From Candidatus Cloacimonadota bacterium (GTDB taxonomy: Bacteria > Cloacimonadota > Cloacimonadia > Cloacimonadales > JAMOQM01): DNA of 32,138 bases. Both the position numbers and the translations under genes were made by a program. Shown piece after piece: positions 9,127 through 17,075 of this stretch (its first letter is position 1; each line of letters starts with the position of its first letter). The DNA is taken from NCBI GenBank assembly GCA_027064005.1, contig JAMOQM010000010.1, positions 1 through 32,138 on the forward strand, written 5' to 3'. The notes beneath the pieces are model-generated. The model ran no database searches. It was given only the letters and a program-made list of their open reading frames with translations, and was not told the DNA's origin.

Positions 9127-11613
9127 ATGCTTCAGGATGAATCAAAAATTATTCATGTCCAAATAGAAGATGAATTACAAAAAAGATATATAGAATACTC
9201 GATGAGCGTAATAGTTTCGCGAGCGTTACCAGATGTTAGAGACGGGTTAAAACCTTCTCAGCGAAGAATTCTTTACGCAATGAAAGAACTTAATCTTGCC
9301 CCAAATAAAGGTTTCCGTAAATGTGCTAAAATTGCCGGTGATACTTCCGGTAACTACCATCCGCACGGTGAACAAGTTGTTTATCCAACTTTAGTTAGAA
9401 TGGCACAACCTTGGAACTTGAGATATCCCCTCGTAAACGGACAGGGAAACTTTGGTTCTATTGATGGTGACCCACCGGCTGCAATGCGTTATACAGAAGC
9501 AAAACTTTACAAGACTTCAATGGATTTGATGGAAGATTTGGATAAAGACACGGTTGATTTTCGGGCAAATTATGATGATACTCGTAAAGAACCAATCGTA
9601 TTCCCGTCAAAACTTCCTAATCTTTTAATTAACGGATCTTCGGGAATCGCAGTGGGAATGGCTACAAGTATCCCCCCCCACAATCTTTCTGAAATATGTA
9701 ATGCAGTAAAAGCTTTAATTGATAATCCGGATTTAAGCCCTTTGGATTTGATGGAAATTGTAAAAGGTCCTGATTTTCCAACCGGAGGTCAAATCGTTGG
9801 TAAAGCAGGTATTTTGGATTATTTCCAAACCGGCAGAGGAAAAATTAAACTTCGCGGTAAAGCACATATTGAGGAAAACGCAAAGCACAACGATTTTATC
9901 GTTATCACGGAAATTCCTTACCAATTAAATAAAACACTGTTAATCGAAAAAATAGTATCTTTAGTTAAGGAAAAAAGAATCGAAGGAATTAGTGATATTC
10001 GGGATGAAAGTGGCAGACAAGGAATGCGTCTCGTAATAGTTGTTAAGAAAAATTCAGATGCAAATATTGTTTTAAATCACTTATATAAATTCTCACAATT
10101 GCAATCAACTTTTAGTGTTATCAATCTTGCGTTGCTTGATAACGCTCCTAGAATTTTCACACTAAAAGAAACGATTGAGCAATATATAATTTTCAGACAC
10201 GAAGTTATTGTTCGTCGCACTAAATTTGAATTAAAAAATGCCGAGGCAAGACTTCATATTTTAGAAGGTTACAGAATTGCTCTCGACAATATTGATGAAA
10301 TAATAAAAACAATCAGAGCTTCGAAAAATACAGAAATTGCCCGCAATCAATTAATGGAGAAATTCAAACTTAGCGTAATCCAAGCAAAAGCTATTTTAGA
10401 AATGAAATTGCAAAAACTAACAGGTTTGGAACGAGATAAAATTGAGCATGAATATAATGAAATCTTAAAAACCGTTGATAGATTACGTGAAATTCTTTCC
10501 ACAAAAGAATTGAGAATGGGAATCCTTAAAGACGAAATGGATGAGTTAATCGCAAAATACGGTGATGAAAGACGTACTTCCATTATCGAAAACACCGGAG
10601 ATTTTGAAATTGAAGATTTAATCGAAGAGCAAGATATGGTTGTAACAATTTCTCACGAAGGTTATTTGAAAAGATTAGGGCTGGATACTTATCGTCAACA
10701 AAATCGTGGCGGAAAAGGATCTAATTCCACAAATCTTAAAGAAAATGATTTTATTGAAACGATCTTTGTCGCTTCAACTCATGCAAATATTCTATTCTTC
10801 ACTGATATGGGTAAATGCTATTGGCTCAAAGTTTATGAAATTCCTGAAGTTTCAAGAACTGCTCGGGGGAAATCAATTGTTAATCTTCTCAAATTAGAGA
10901 AAAATGAAAACATTAAAGCTTTTGTAACTGTTAGAGATTTCACAGATAATAAATATGTTATGATGGTTAGTGCAGCAGGAATTATCAAAAAAACTGAACT
11001 TAGTGCTTTCTCAAGACCAAGAAAAACAGGAATCAAAGCTATAAAATTATTACCGGGTGATGAACTTATTGATGCTCAAATTACAGATGGTACAAATGAT
11101 ATTATCTTAGCAACTCACACCGGATTTTCCAATAGATTTAATGAGACTGAAGTCAGATCAATGGGAAGAGTTGCTCGAGGAGTAAAAGGTATTTCCTTAA
11201 GAAAAGACGATAAAGTTGTGGCAATGGTTGTACTTCATCGAGAAGGAAGCATCTTGGCTATCAGTGAAAACGGTTTCGGTAAACGTTCTAAACCGGAACA
11301 ATATCACGCCACTCATCGTGGTTCCAAAGGTGTAATTACTTTAAAAACAACAAAACGAAACGGTCATCTTGTTTCATTAATGGAAGTTGTTGATACCGAT
11401 GATCTTATGATTGTTACTAAACAGGGTAAAATCGTAAGACTTTCTATCGGAGATATGAACACAATTGGCAGAAATACACAAGGTGTTAAATTAATTAATC
11501 TTAATGAAGACGATAAAGTTTTCGATATCACACTTATTGAAACAAACGAAGAAGAAATCGCTGAAACAAAATCAGATGCAAAAATCGAAGAAATTGTTAA
11601 AGAAGAAAAATAA
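9127..11613 (+). CDS. gyrA: DNA gyrase subunit A
   Basis: An 828-residue breakage-reunion subunit. The winged-helix core carries the catalytic tyrosine Y122 ([10 protein letters not shown]), which forms the phosphotyrosyl DNA link. The C-terminal pinwheel begins with a GyrA box, QNRGGKG, at about 524-530, the feature that separates GyrA from ParC. The protein ends in an acidic Glu/Lys-rich tail. Residue numbering coincides with E. coli through the quinolone region: H78-P-H80-G81-E82-Q83-V-V-Y86-P87. The usual Ser83 and Asp87 are therefore Gln and Pro. It is encoded 15 bp after gyrB with GGAGG as ribosome site; lipoprotein and aspS genes follow. Confidence 0.97.
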   Translation: MLQDESKIIHVQIEDELQKRYIEYSMSVIVSRALPDVRDGLKPSQRRILYAMKELNLAPNKGFRKCAKIAGDTSGNYHPHGEQVVYPTLVRMAQPWNLRYPLVNGQGNFGSIDGDPPAAMRYTEAKLYKTSMDLMEDLDKDTVDFRANYDDTRKEPIVFPSKLPNLLINGSSGIAVGMATSIPPHNLSEICNAVKALIDNPDLSPLDLMEIVKGPDFPTGGQIVGKAGILDYFQTGRGKIKLRGKAHIEENAKHNDFIVITEIPYQLNKTLLIEKIVSLVKEKRIEGISDIRDESGRQGMRLVIVVKKNSDANIVLNHLYKFSQLQSTFSVINLALLDNAPRIFTLKETIEQYIIFRHEVIVRRTKFELKNAEARLHILEGYRIALDNIDEIIKTIRASKNTEIARNQLMEKFKLSVIQAKAILEMKLQKLTGLERDKIEHEYNEILKTVDRLREILSTKELRMGILKDEMDELIAKYGDERRTSIIENTGDFEIEDLIEEQDMVVTISHEGYLKRLGLDTYRQQNRGGKGSNSTNLKENDFIETIFVASTHANILFFTDMGKCYWLKVYEIPEVSRTARGKSIVNLLKLEKNENIKAFVTVRDFTDNKYVMMVSAAGIIKKTELSAFSRPRKTGIKAIKLLPGDELIDAQITDGTNDIILATHTGFSNRFNETEVRSMGRVARGVKGISLRKDDKVVAMVVLHREGSILAISENGFGKRSKPEQYHATHRGSKGVITLKTTKRNGHLVSLMEVVDTDDLMIVTKQGKIVRLSIGDMNTIGRNTQGVKLINLNEDDKVFDITLIETNEEEIAETKSDAKIEEIVKEEK

Positions 11614-11638
11614 TCATAAACAAATATTCAGGAGTTTA

Positions 11639-12205
11639 GTGCATAAGCTCCTGTTTATTTCTTTTGTTTTCTTATTCTCTTGCACTCATTATTACCTACC
11701 ATTATCTGATGGAAAATTGCAACAAATTGACGACTTTTCTGTTTTGGAAGATGGGCAAATTATCTATGCGGTAAGTTTGAAAAATTGGTATCACGATCCC
11801 CAAGAAATTTCCGACAATTATTTTCCTGTCTTTATTACGATTAACAATCAAACTACGAAAAAATTGAAAATCAGTCGTGATGATATTATTCTTTTAGATG
11901 AAAACAATAATCAGTATGATAGCATCCCCAATCAGGAATTGATCGATTTGGTTGATAATTCCAGCTCCCAAAATTTGATTGTTGATAAATATGACATTGG
12001 TAATTTAGACAAAAAAAATGAAAGAATTCAAAGAAATATTGAAGGTAAAAATAATATTTTACGATACTCTTTTCATTTTGGATTTATTGCACCGGATGCT
12101 AAAAAAAGCGGATTTGTATTTTTTCCCGAAATTCCTTCCAAAAATAATAAGATTTCAATCATAATTAAAAATCATAAATTTAGCTATATAAAATCTAAAA
12201 ACTAA
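11639..12205 (+). CDS. lipoprotein of unknown function, GTG start
   Basis: Translation most likely starts at GTG 11639, which has CAGGAG just upstream and gives a compact lipoprotein signal: MHKLL, hydrophobic stretch, lipobox LFSC with Cys15. The product is 188 residues. The same frame is open further upstream into the 3' end of gyrA, but that extension is lysine-rich and would bury the signal peptide. The mature part looks beta-rich, with a segment NYFPVFITINNQTTKKLKI resembling an immunoglobulin-like strand pair. No family is recognised. It lies between gyrA and aspS, 25 bp after gyrA and 11 bp before aspS, apparently in the same transcript. Confidence 0.8.
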   Translation: MHKLLFISFVFLFSCTHYYLPLSDGKLQQIDDFSVLEDGQIIYAVSLKNWYHDPQEISDNYFPVFITINNQTTKKLKISRDDIILLDENNNQYDSIPNQELIDLVDNSSSQNLIVDKYDIGNLDKKNERIQRNIEGKNNILRYSFHFGFIAPDAKKSGFVFFPEIPSKNNKISIIIKNHKFSYIKSKN

Positions 12206-12216
12206 CAGGAGTTTTT

Positions 12217-14004
12217 ATGCTCGACTTATTAGAACAAAAAAAACGCACCGCATATGCGGAAGATTTAAATGAAAAAAATGTTAATCAAAAAGTAACATTA
12301 ATGGGCTGGGTTCACCGAAGACGTGATCTTGGAAATCTTATTTTTATAGATCTCCGTGACGTTAGCGGTATTATCCAAATTGTCTTTGATCCAAAAAATA
12401 AGGCAGTTCATGAAAAAGCTCATCAATTAAGAAATGAATACGTTATCGCTGTAACCGGTATCGTAAATCATAGAACCGACAAAAATATTAATCCGGATAT
12501 GAAAACAGGAAAGATTGAAATCATTGCCGAAGAAATTTTGTTTTTAAACGATTCCACACCTTTGCCGGTACAAATTAATGAAAATATTCTTCCTGAAGAA
12601 GATCTAAGATTAAAATACAGATATTTAGATTTAAGACGCGAAAAACTTCAAAATATTATGAAATTACGCAACAAAGTTATATACAAAATTAGAGAGTTTA
12701 TGCAAAATAAAAACTTTTTGGAAATAGATACTCCGATTTTGATGAAAAGTACTCCGGAAGGAGCACGAGATTATTTAGTTCCAAGTCGTATTCATAAAGG
12801 ACAATTTTTTGCCTTACCGCAATCTCCTCAAATTTATAAACAACTTTTGATGATTTCAGGTTACGACAAATATTTCCAAATAGCCAAATGCTTTAGAGAT
12901 GAAGATTTACGTGCTGATCGCCAACCTGAATTTACCCAGCTTGATATCGAGATGAGCTTTGTAAACGAAGAAGATATTTATCGCGTAATTGAAGAATTAA
13001 TGGGTAGCATTTTCAAAGATACAATCAATGTTGAACTTCCTAAACAATTTACAAAATTAACTTATAACGAATCAATGACAAGATTTGGGAATGATAAACC
13101 GGATTTAAGATTCGGAATGGAATTGATAGATTTATCTGAGACTTTGACATCTTCAGAATTCAAAGTATTCAAATCAGCTTTAGAAAACAACGGCTCTGTT
13201 CGCTGTATTGTAGCTGAAGGTTGTGCAAATTATTCTCGAAAAATGACCGATAATTTGATTGCAAAAGCTAAACATCTCGGAGCAAAAGGTCTCGCATTTG
13301 TTAAAATAAAAGAGAATGGTTTTGAAGGCGGAATTTCTAAATTCTTATCTGATTCTGAAAAAGAAAATATTTTGCATAAAACTCAAGCTAAAAACGGAGA
13401 TTTAATCCTCTTTGCTGCTGATTCAAATCCTATTGTATTTAAAGTTCTTTCCGATTTAAGAAATTATTTTGGCAAAGAATTAAAATTGTATAACCCGAAT
13501 GATTATTATTTTGCTTGGATTACCGATTTCCCATTATTTGAATATAAAAATGACCATTGGGAAACCGCTCATCATATGTTTACTCTTCCTAAAACAGAAG
13601 ATTTAAAATATTTTGATGATGAAAAAGATTACGGCAAAATAAAAGGTCAGCTTTACGATTTAGTTTGCAATGGTTATGAAATTGCATCAGGAAGTATAAG
13701 ATGCCACAGATTGGATATTCAAAAGAAAATATTTAATGTAATTGGACTTTCAGATGCAGAGTTGGAAGAAAAATTCGGATTTTTCTTAGAAGCTTTGCAA
13801 TACGGAACTCCTCCTCATGGCGGAATTGCTCCCGGAATTGACCGACTAATGATGCTTATCGCAAAAACCGATTCAATCACCGATGTAATAGCTTTTCCTA
13901 AAACTTTGAAAGCTGCTGATTTAATGAGCCAAGCACCTTCTCATGTTTCCGAAAAACAACTTAACGAACTTCATATTAAATTAGATATTAATGAAAAAAA
14001 TTAG
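12217..14004 (+). CDS. aspS: aspartyl-tRNA synthetase, bacterial type
   Basis: A 595-residue class IIb synthetase that charges tRNA-Asp. The N-terminal OB-fold anticodon domain begins GWVHRRRDLGNLIF. Motif 2 is at about 226-248 (FRDEDLRADRQPEFTQLDIE). A bacterial GAD insertion domain lies in the middle (about 280-420), and motif 3 is at about 535-547 (GIAPGIDRLMML). The leucine in RRRDLG is the residue found in discriminating enzymes such as that of E. coli, which hints at Asp-only charging; this is inference. It is the last gene of the gyrB-gyrA-lipoprotein-aspS run, with CAGGAG before the ATG and a terminator overlapping its stop codon. Confidence 0.96.
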   Translation: MLDLLEQKKRTAYAEDLNEKNVNQKVTLMGWVHRRRDLGNLIFIDLRDVSGIIQIVFDPKNKAVHEKAHQLRNEYVIAVTGIVNHRTDKNINPDMKTGKIEIIAEEILFLNDSTPLPVQINENILPEEDLRLKYRYLDLRREKLQNIMKLRNKVIYKIREFMQNKNFLEIDTPILMKSTPEGARDYLVPSRIHKGQFFALPQSPQIYKQLLMISGYDKYFQIAKCFRDEDLRADRQPEFTQLDIEMSFVNEEDIYRVIEELMGSIFKDTINVELPKQFTKLTYNESMTRFGNDKPDLRFGMELIDLSETLTSSEFKVFKSALENNGSVRCIVAEGCANYSRKMTDNLIAKAKHLGAKGLAFVKIKENGFEGGISKFLSDSEKENILHKTQAKNGDLILFAADSNPIVFKVLSDLRNYFGKELKLYNPNDYYFAWITDFPLFEYKNDHWETAHHMFTLPKTEDLKYFDDEKDYGKIKGQLYDLVCNGYEIASGSIRCHRLDIQKKIFNVIGLSDAELEEKFGFFLEALQYGTPPHGGIAPGIDRLMMLIAKTDSITDVIAFPKTLKAADLMSQAPSHVSEKQLNELHIKLDINEKN

Positions 14005-14030
14005 CTGCGAAATAATCGCAGCTTTTTTTA
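14003..14030 (+). terminator. rho-independent terminator of aspS
   Basis: An 8-bp stem AGCTGCGA (14003-14010) with TCGCAGCT (14016-14023), loop AATAA, followed by a run of seven T. It overlaps the aspS stop codon. Confidence 0.93.
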
Positions 14031-14047
14031 ATTTTACAAACCAATAA

Positions 14048-14461
14048 TTAAAAGCTTTTAAATATTCTAGCTTGAGAATTTCCGGGAGCTTGAATATCCA
14101 AATCTAAAAAATATCCAAAAGGGGTTTGAAATACTTCAAATTCCGAATTTTTCAATCTTTCTTCAGCTTTATTAAAAATTTCTTTGCTGAAATTAGGATT
14201 AGCTTTACTTTCCGAAAGATGAGCAAAAGAATGCAACACTACTTTTTTGGTAGAATTCTTTTTTGAAGCCCATTTGATATTTTTAATCAACTTTGTTACG
14301 GTTTTCCCGGAATCGTTTTCGTCGTTTTCCTCAGCTTGAATAAACGCAACTAAAGCGTTTTTTATAGATTTATCCTCATTTATTTCAGGAAAATCATCTA
14401 AAGTTTTGGTTGTCGTTTTATAGCGAAAGCTGTCGGCATAAATCATTAATAATTTCATCAT
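14048..14461 (-). CDS. free-standing archaeal-type threonyl-tRNA synthetase editing domain
   Basis: A 137-residue protein that matches the N-terminal editing domain of archaeal ThrRS over its whole length. It has the opening strand MKLLMIYADSF, then ALVAFIQAE, FAHLSESKANP (H81) and TPFGYFLDLDI near the end. In archaea this domain, related in fold to D-aminoacyl-tRNA deacylases, removes serine from mischarged tRNA-Thr. Bacterial ThrRS normally uses a different editing domain, so a separate archaeal-type copy is unusual. The archaeal FGYYK lysine is leucine here (L119), and the later KGHPLAE segment is PGNSQAR, so the known catalytic residues seem lost. The second ATG (14458) is better spaced from AAGGAAAG. 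It is the last gene of a minus-strand cluster. Confidence 0.8.
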   Translation of the reverse strand: MMKLLMIYADSFRYKTTTKTLDDFPEINEDKSIKNALVAFIQAEENDENDSGKTVTKLIKNIKWASKKNSTKKVVLHSFAHLSESKANPNFSKEIFNKAEERLKNSEFEVFQTPFGYFLDLDIQAPGNSQARIFKSF

Positions 14462-14468
14462 CTTTCCT

Positions 14469-14500
14469 TAATCTTAAATATTTAGGTAAATTTAAGATTA
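14469..14500. repeat. 11-bp inverted repeat between the two minus-strand genes
   Basis: TAATCTTAAAT (14469-14479) and ATTTAAGATTA (14490-14500) pair perfectly around a 10-base loop that contains the stop codon of the upstream gene. On the minus strand the hairpin lies directly before the ribosome site of the editing-domain gene. No T-run follows, so it is not a standard terminator. It could stabilise an mRNA end or tune downstream translation. Confidence 0.6.
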
Positions 14501-16284
14501 TTTATTTTAAATTTGAATTTGGATAATTTTTCTTTTTGTACTTCTAACTCATTCAAAATTTGTGTTTTAGAATCTTCAAAAAATCCTTTTAGATTTGAAA
14601 ATAAATCCAAATAATATTCAGTTCCTTTTTCTAAATTTTCAATGAAATTCAAATAATATTTAATTTCTTTATCAGTTAAATTATCTTGAACTTCTTCAAA
14701 TTTCTTACTTAGATAATTATAATAAATATCCAATTCTTTCACAAACATATTTGGACGGTCATTTCGCGATATTACATTAATTCTACCATAAATATGATCT
14801 ACCATTTCTTTAAGGGTCATCCGATGAGAAAAATACGCTATATTTGGTCCCGGACAAACCGACACACCTCGTCCTTCCGATCCTGTATCTATATTATTTG
14901 TAATCAAAGAAGAAGTTCCCAATCCAACGCAAATACAAGATTTCTCCACAATTTTATCAAATTGTTTTTGATATTCTTCCGGAGCGAGATTTTTTTGTTT
15001 CAATTGCTTTATTTTCAGACTTTGATATTGTCTGGAAGCTGTACACATCCCTCTGTCCGAGAATTCCCTATCTAATCCGACATATTTTTTAGGACAATTA
15101 CTGCCCGGATTCCCAATTTCGATTTGATGTCTTTTTTCAATATCTTTTGAATTATTTTTCAAACTGTTAAAAGGTACGCCGAGAGGAGAAATATTACTGA
15201 GACACAAATCATTTTCTTTGGCACTTTCCAATTTTTCCAAAGTATCTTCATCAATATTAACCACTTCAGGCACCAACAAAAAAGGTGTCCCCCAACCAAC
15301 CGAGTCAACCTTATAATGATCAAGTAAAAAATTATGCTCTTCGGAAGTTCCAACACCACCTTGAGCAGTTATTTTCATTGGTAATTCAGTATCCGGAACG
15401 GCTTTTTCTTTTTTAGCCAAACCTTTATCAAAAATTGATTTCAGGTAAGATTTTAATTCATTTTTTTTATCTTTAAATTCTGAGAGAATCGGACCTAAAA
15501 GATGACCGTCAGAAGCAAAAGCATGACCACCGCAATTTAATCCCGATTCAACTCTAAATTCCGAAACCCAAAGTCCTTTTTTAGCAAGAATCTTACCTTG
15601 AATTAAAGCTGAGCGATAATCACTTACTTTCAATACAATTTTCTTTTTTAACTCACCAAATTTATTGGGATAAAAATCTTCAAAATTTTCTAAATATTTG
15701 TAAAGATGAGAATTTAATCCCGCCGAAAAGATTATTGATGAATTCAAATCGCTGGTGGCAAATCCTCTTAAAGCGGAATGGGCATCATTAATTTCAGGTG
15801 ACAACTTACCATTTTCATCATAATGTTCTCTGTCCACTTTTGTCATAATATTAACATCGATACTGCCCATAGACAATTTGTCTTTTATCCAATTAGAAAT
15901 TTCTGATAAATCGAGTTTGGTTTTAATATTTTCAAATTCTTGTTTTAAAGTAGAATTTTCAGGCAATAAACTTAAATATTCCTTTATTCCCGAAGCTTTT
16001 TCCAAAGTAGTATTTTTCAAATCTTCAAATTTTTCTTCAGCTAATTTATTAATTAAATTCAAATAAGATTTGACTCTCTTAGCTCGAAAATCTTCTATTT
16101 TTTCTGAAATTTCTTCGTATTTAATTTTGTACTTATTACAATACATTTTTCTGATTTTCTCCATTAAAATGTCATCAACCATTGAAATAGCGGAGCTAAT
16201 TCCAAAAGGTGCGACTTTAATAGGAGTATCAATTGTAAATCCAATTCCCATTACCGGAATATGGAATGAATGTGTTTTACACAT
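14482..16284 (-). CDS. conserved-looking protein of unknown function with many cysteines
   Basis: About 600 residues, soluble, not assigned to a named family. The preferred start is ATG 16284 (MCKTHSFHIP), which has AGGTGA just upstream. ATG 16305 (7 residues longer) has no ribosome site. Glycine-rich motifs resembling TIM-barrel flavoenzymes are visible: TPIKVAPFGISS near the start, and AQGGVGTSEEHNFLLDHYKVDSVGWGTPF in the middle (about 314-342 of the longer form). Cysteines cluster in the second half (GSNCPKKY, GMCTAS, SCICVGLG, VSVCPGP; C404, C421, C457, C459, C484 of the longer form) and could bind a metal or Fe-S cluster. The ends are helical and charged. It lies between the MIP18-type gene and the editing-domain gene. 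Function is not inferable beyond a possible redox or metal role. Confidence 0.8.
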   Translation of the reverse strand: MCKTHSFHIPVMGIGFTIDTPIKVAPFGISSAISMVDDILMEKIRKMYCNKYKIKYEEISEKIEDFRAKRVKSYLNLINKLAEEKFEDLKNTTLEKASGIKEYLSLLPENSTLKQEFENIKTKLDLSEISNWIKDKLSMGSIDVNIMTKVDREHYDENGKLSPEINDAHSALRGFATSDLNSSIIFSAGLNSHLYKYLENFEDFYPNKFGELKKKIVLKVSDYRSALIQGKILAKKGLWVSEFRVESGLNCGGHAFASDGHLLGPILSEFKDKKNELKSYLKSIFDKGLAKKEKAVPDTELPMKITAQGGVGTSEEHNFLLDHYKVDSVGWGTPFLLVPEVVNIDEDTLEKLESAKENDLCLSNISPLGVPFNSLKNNSKDIEKRHQIEIGNPGSNCPKKYVGLDREFSDRGMCTASRQYQSLKIKQLKQKNLAPEEYQKQFDKIVEKSCICVGLGTSSLITNNIDTGSEGRGVSVCPGPNIAYFSHRMTLKEMVDHIYGRINVISRNDRPNMFVKELDIYYNYLSKKFEEVQDNLTDKEIKYYLNFIENLEKGTEYYLDLFSNLKGFFEDSKTQILNELEVQKEKLSKFKFKINNLKFT

Positions 16285-16308
16285 ATGTTCACCTATTTTT
16301 TTCATAGC

Positions 16309-16328
16309 TCGAATAATATATTATTCGA
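16309..16328. promoter_or_regulatory. perfect 20-bp palindrome upstream of the unknown gene
   Basis: TCGAATAATATATTATTCGA reads the same on both strands. On the minus strand it ends 24 bases before the preferred ATG (16284), a good place for an operator overlapping a promoter. Its AT core could also hold a -10. No regulator is identified. Confidence 0.5.
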
Positions 16329-16341
16329 ATGATTTATATTT

Positions 16342-16377
16342 GGTTTAACGGAAATTACCTCAGTAACGTATTAAACC
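16342..16377. repeat. inverted repeat after the MIP18-type gene
   Basis: GGTTTAA (16342-16348) pairs with TTAAACC (16371-16377). An inner TTAC/GTAA stem closes a CTCA loop, with an asymmetric bulge between the stems. It lies 7 bases beyond the MIP18-type stop codon on the minus strand. No T-run follows in either direction, so it may be a processing or stabilising structure or a second operator. Confidence 0.45.
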
Positions 16378-16384
16378 ATCGCTG

Positions 16385-16678
16385 TTACATCCCTTTCCAA
16401 CCTTCAGCTTCCAATTGGAAAAATTTATTTCCTTCTTCAGGAGTCATCACGTCAATCTCAATATTAACAATTGCCCCAATTCCTTCCAAAGGAGATTGTA
16501 AACTATTAATTAGCATATCTTTGATTGGGATATTTAATGCCGGAAGCGCTAAGACAATCTTAACATCTTTTCCATCGATTTGATAAGATCTGATAATTCC
16601 TAAATCTAATAATGAGAAATTAATTGCCGGATGTTTAACATTTTTAATTATTTCAATAGCTTGATTTTCAAAATTCAT
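16385..16678 (-). CDS. MIP18/DUF59-family protein without cysteine
   Basis: A 97-residue protein with the MIP18 (DUF59) pattern also seen in SufT, PaaD and the N-terminus of Mrp/ApbC: VKHPAINFSLLDLGIIRSYQI, then KIVLALPALNIPIKDML. Family members take part in iron-sulfur cluster assembly or delivery. The cysteine normally found in the CP of TTPxCPLKD is isoleucine here (I50-P51), and the whole protein lacks cysteine, so classical thiol chemistry is excluded. AAGGAAG precedes the ATG. It is the first gene of the minus-strand cluster leading to the unknown cysteine-containing protein, which could be its client; that is inference. Confidence 0.75.
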   Translation of the reverse strand: MNFENQAIEIIKNVKHPAINFSLLDLGIIRSYQIDGKDVKIVLALPALNIPIKDMLINSLQSPLEGIGAIVNIEIDVMTPEEGNKFFQLEAEGWKGM

Positions 16679-16802
16679 TTTTCTTCCTTTAAATTTTTTT
16701 ACTATTAATTTTTATTTGCTATAATTGTCCACAAAATTTTTCTTAAAACTTATAGAAGATAGATAAAATGCACTAAATTCAGGAATTTGGTGAATTAATT
16801 TT

Positions 16803-17075
16803 TTATTTTTTTTTAGCAATAATCTTTAAAACAGGTGCAAATAATTTTGCGAAAACTGATTTTGACCAAGCTATTCCTTGCGGTCCTGCCAAGAAAACAC
16901 CTAATCCTAACATTGCCCAACTTAATCCGTATATGGCAAATCCAATATAAGAATAGGTAGAATTATGATATTTAAAAGCGATTGAGTTAAAAAAAACCAT
17001 TCCACCCCATCCAATAGGTTGATTAATAACCAAGAGAATACAACCGATAATAAATTTTGTTCTGGATTTTTTCAT
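16803..17075 (-). CDS. small two-helix membrane protein
   Basis: A 90-residue protein starting at ATG 17075, whose first base is shared with the stop codon of the preceding histidine-kinase gene (TAATG). This implies coupled translation. A TTG 18 bases upstream would add MVASRI but would lie inside that gene. Two hydrophobic helices are visible, about 10-30 and 41-66, the second ending GVFLAGPQGIAW, with basic residues at both ends (MKKSRTK and IAKKK). No family is recognised. Being fused translationally to a soluble sensor kinase, it may recruit or modulate that kinase at the membrane, but only position supports this. Confidence 0.7.
   Translation of the reverse strand: MKKSRTKFIIGCILLVINQPIGWGGMVFFNSIAFKYHNSTYSYIGFAIYGLSWAMLGLGVFLAGPQGIAWSKSVFAKLFAPVLKIIAKKK

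Noticed and set aside
11504-11638. N-terminal extension of the lipoprotein gene into gyrA
   Set aside because: Lysine-rich shadow of the gyrA tail. GTG 11639 has its own ribosome site and a clean lipoprotein signal peptide.
15159-15359. Minus-strand 66-codon open frame inside the large unknown gene
   Set aside because: Alternate-frame shadow; the main frame carries the conserved-looking motifs. The same applies to + strand frames at 14794-15075 and 16070-16583.
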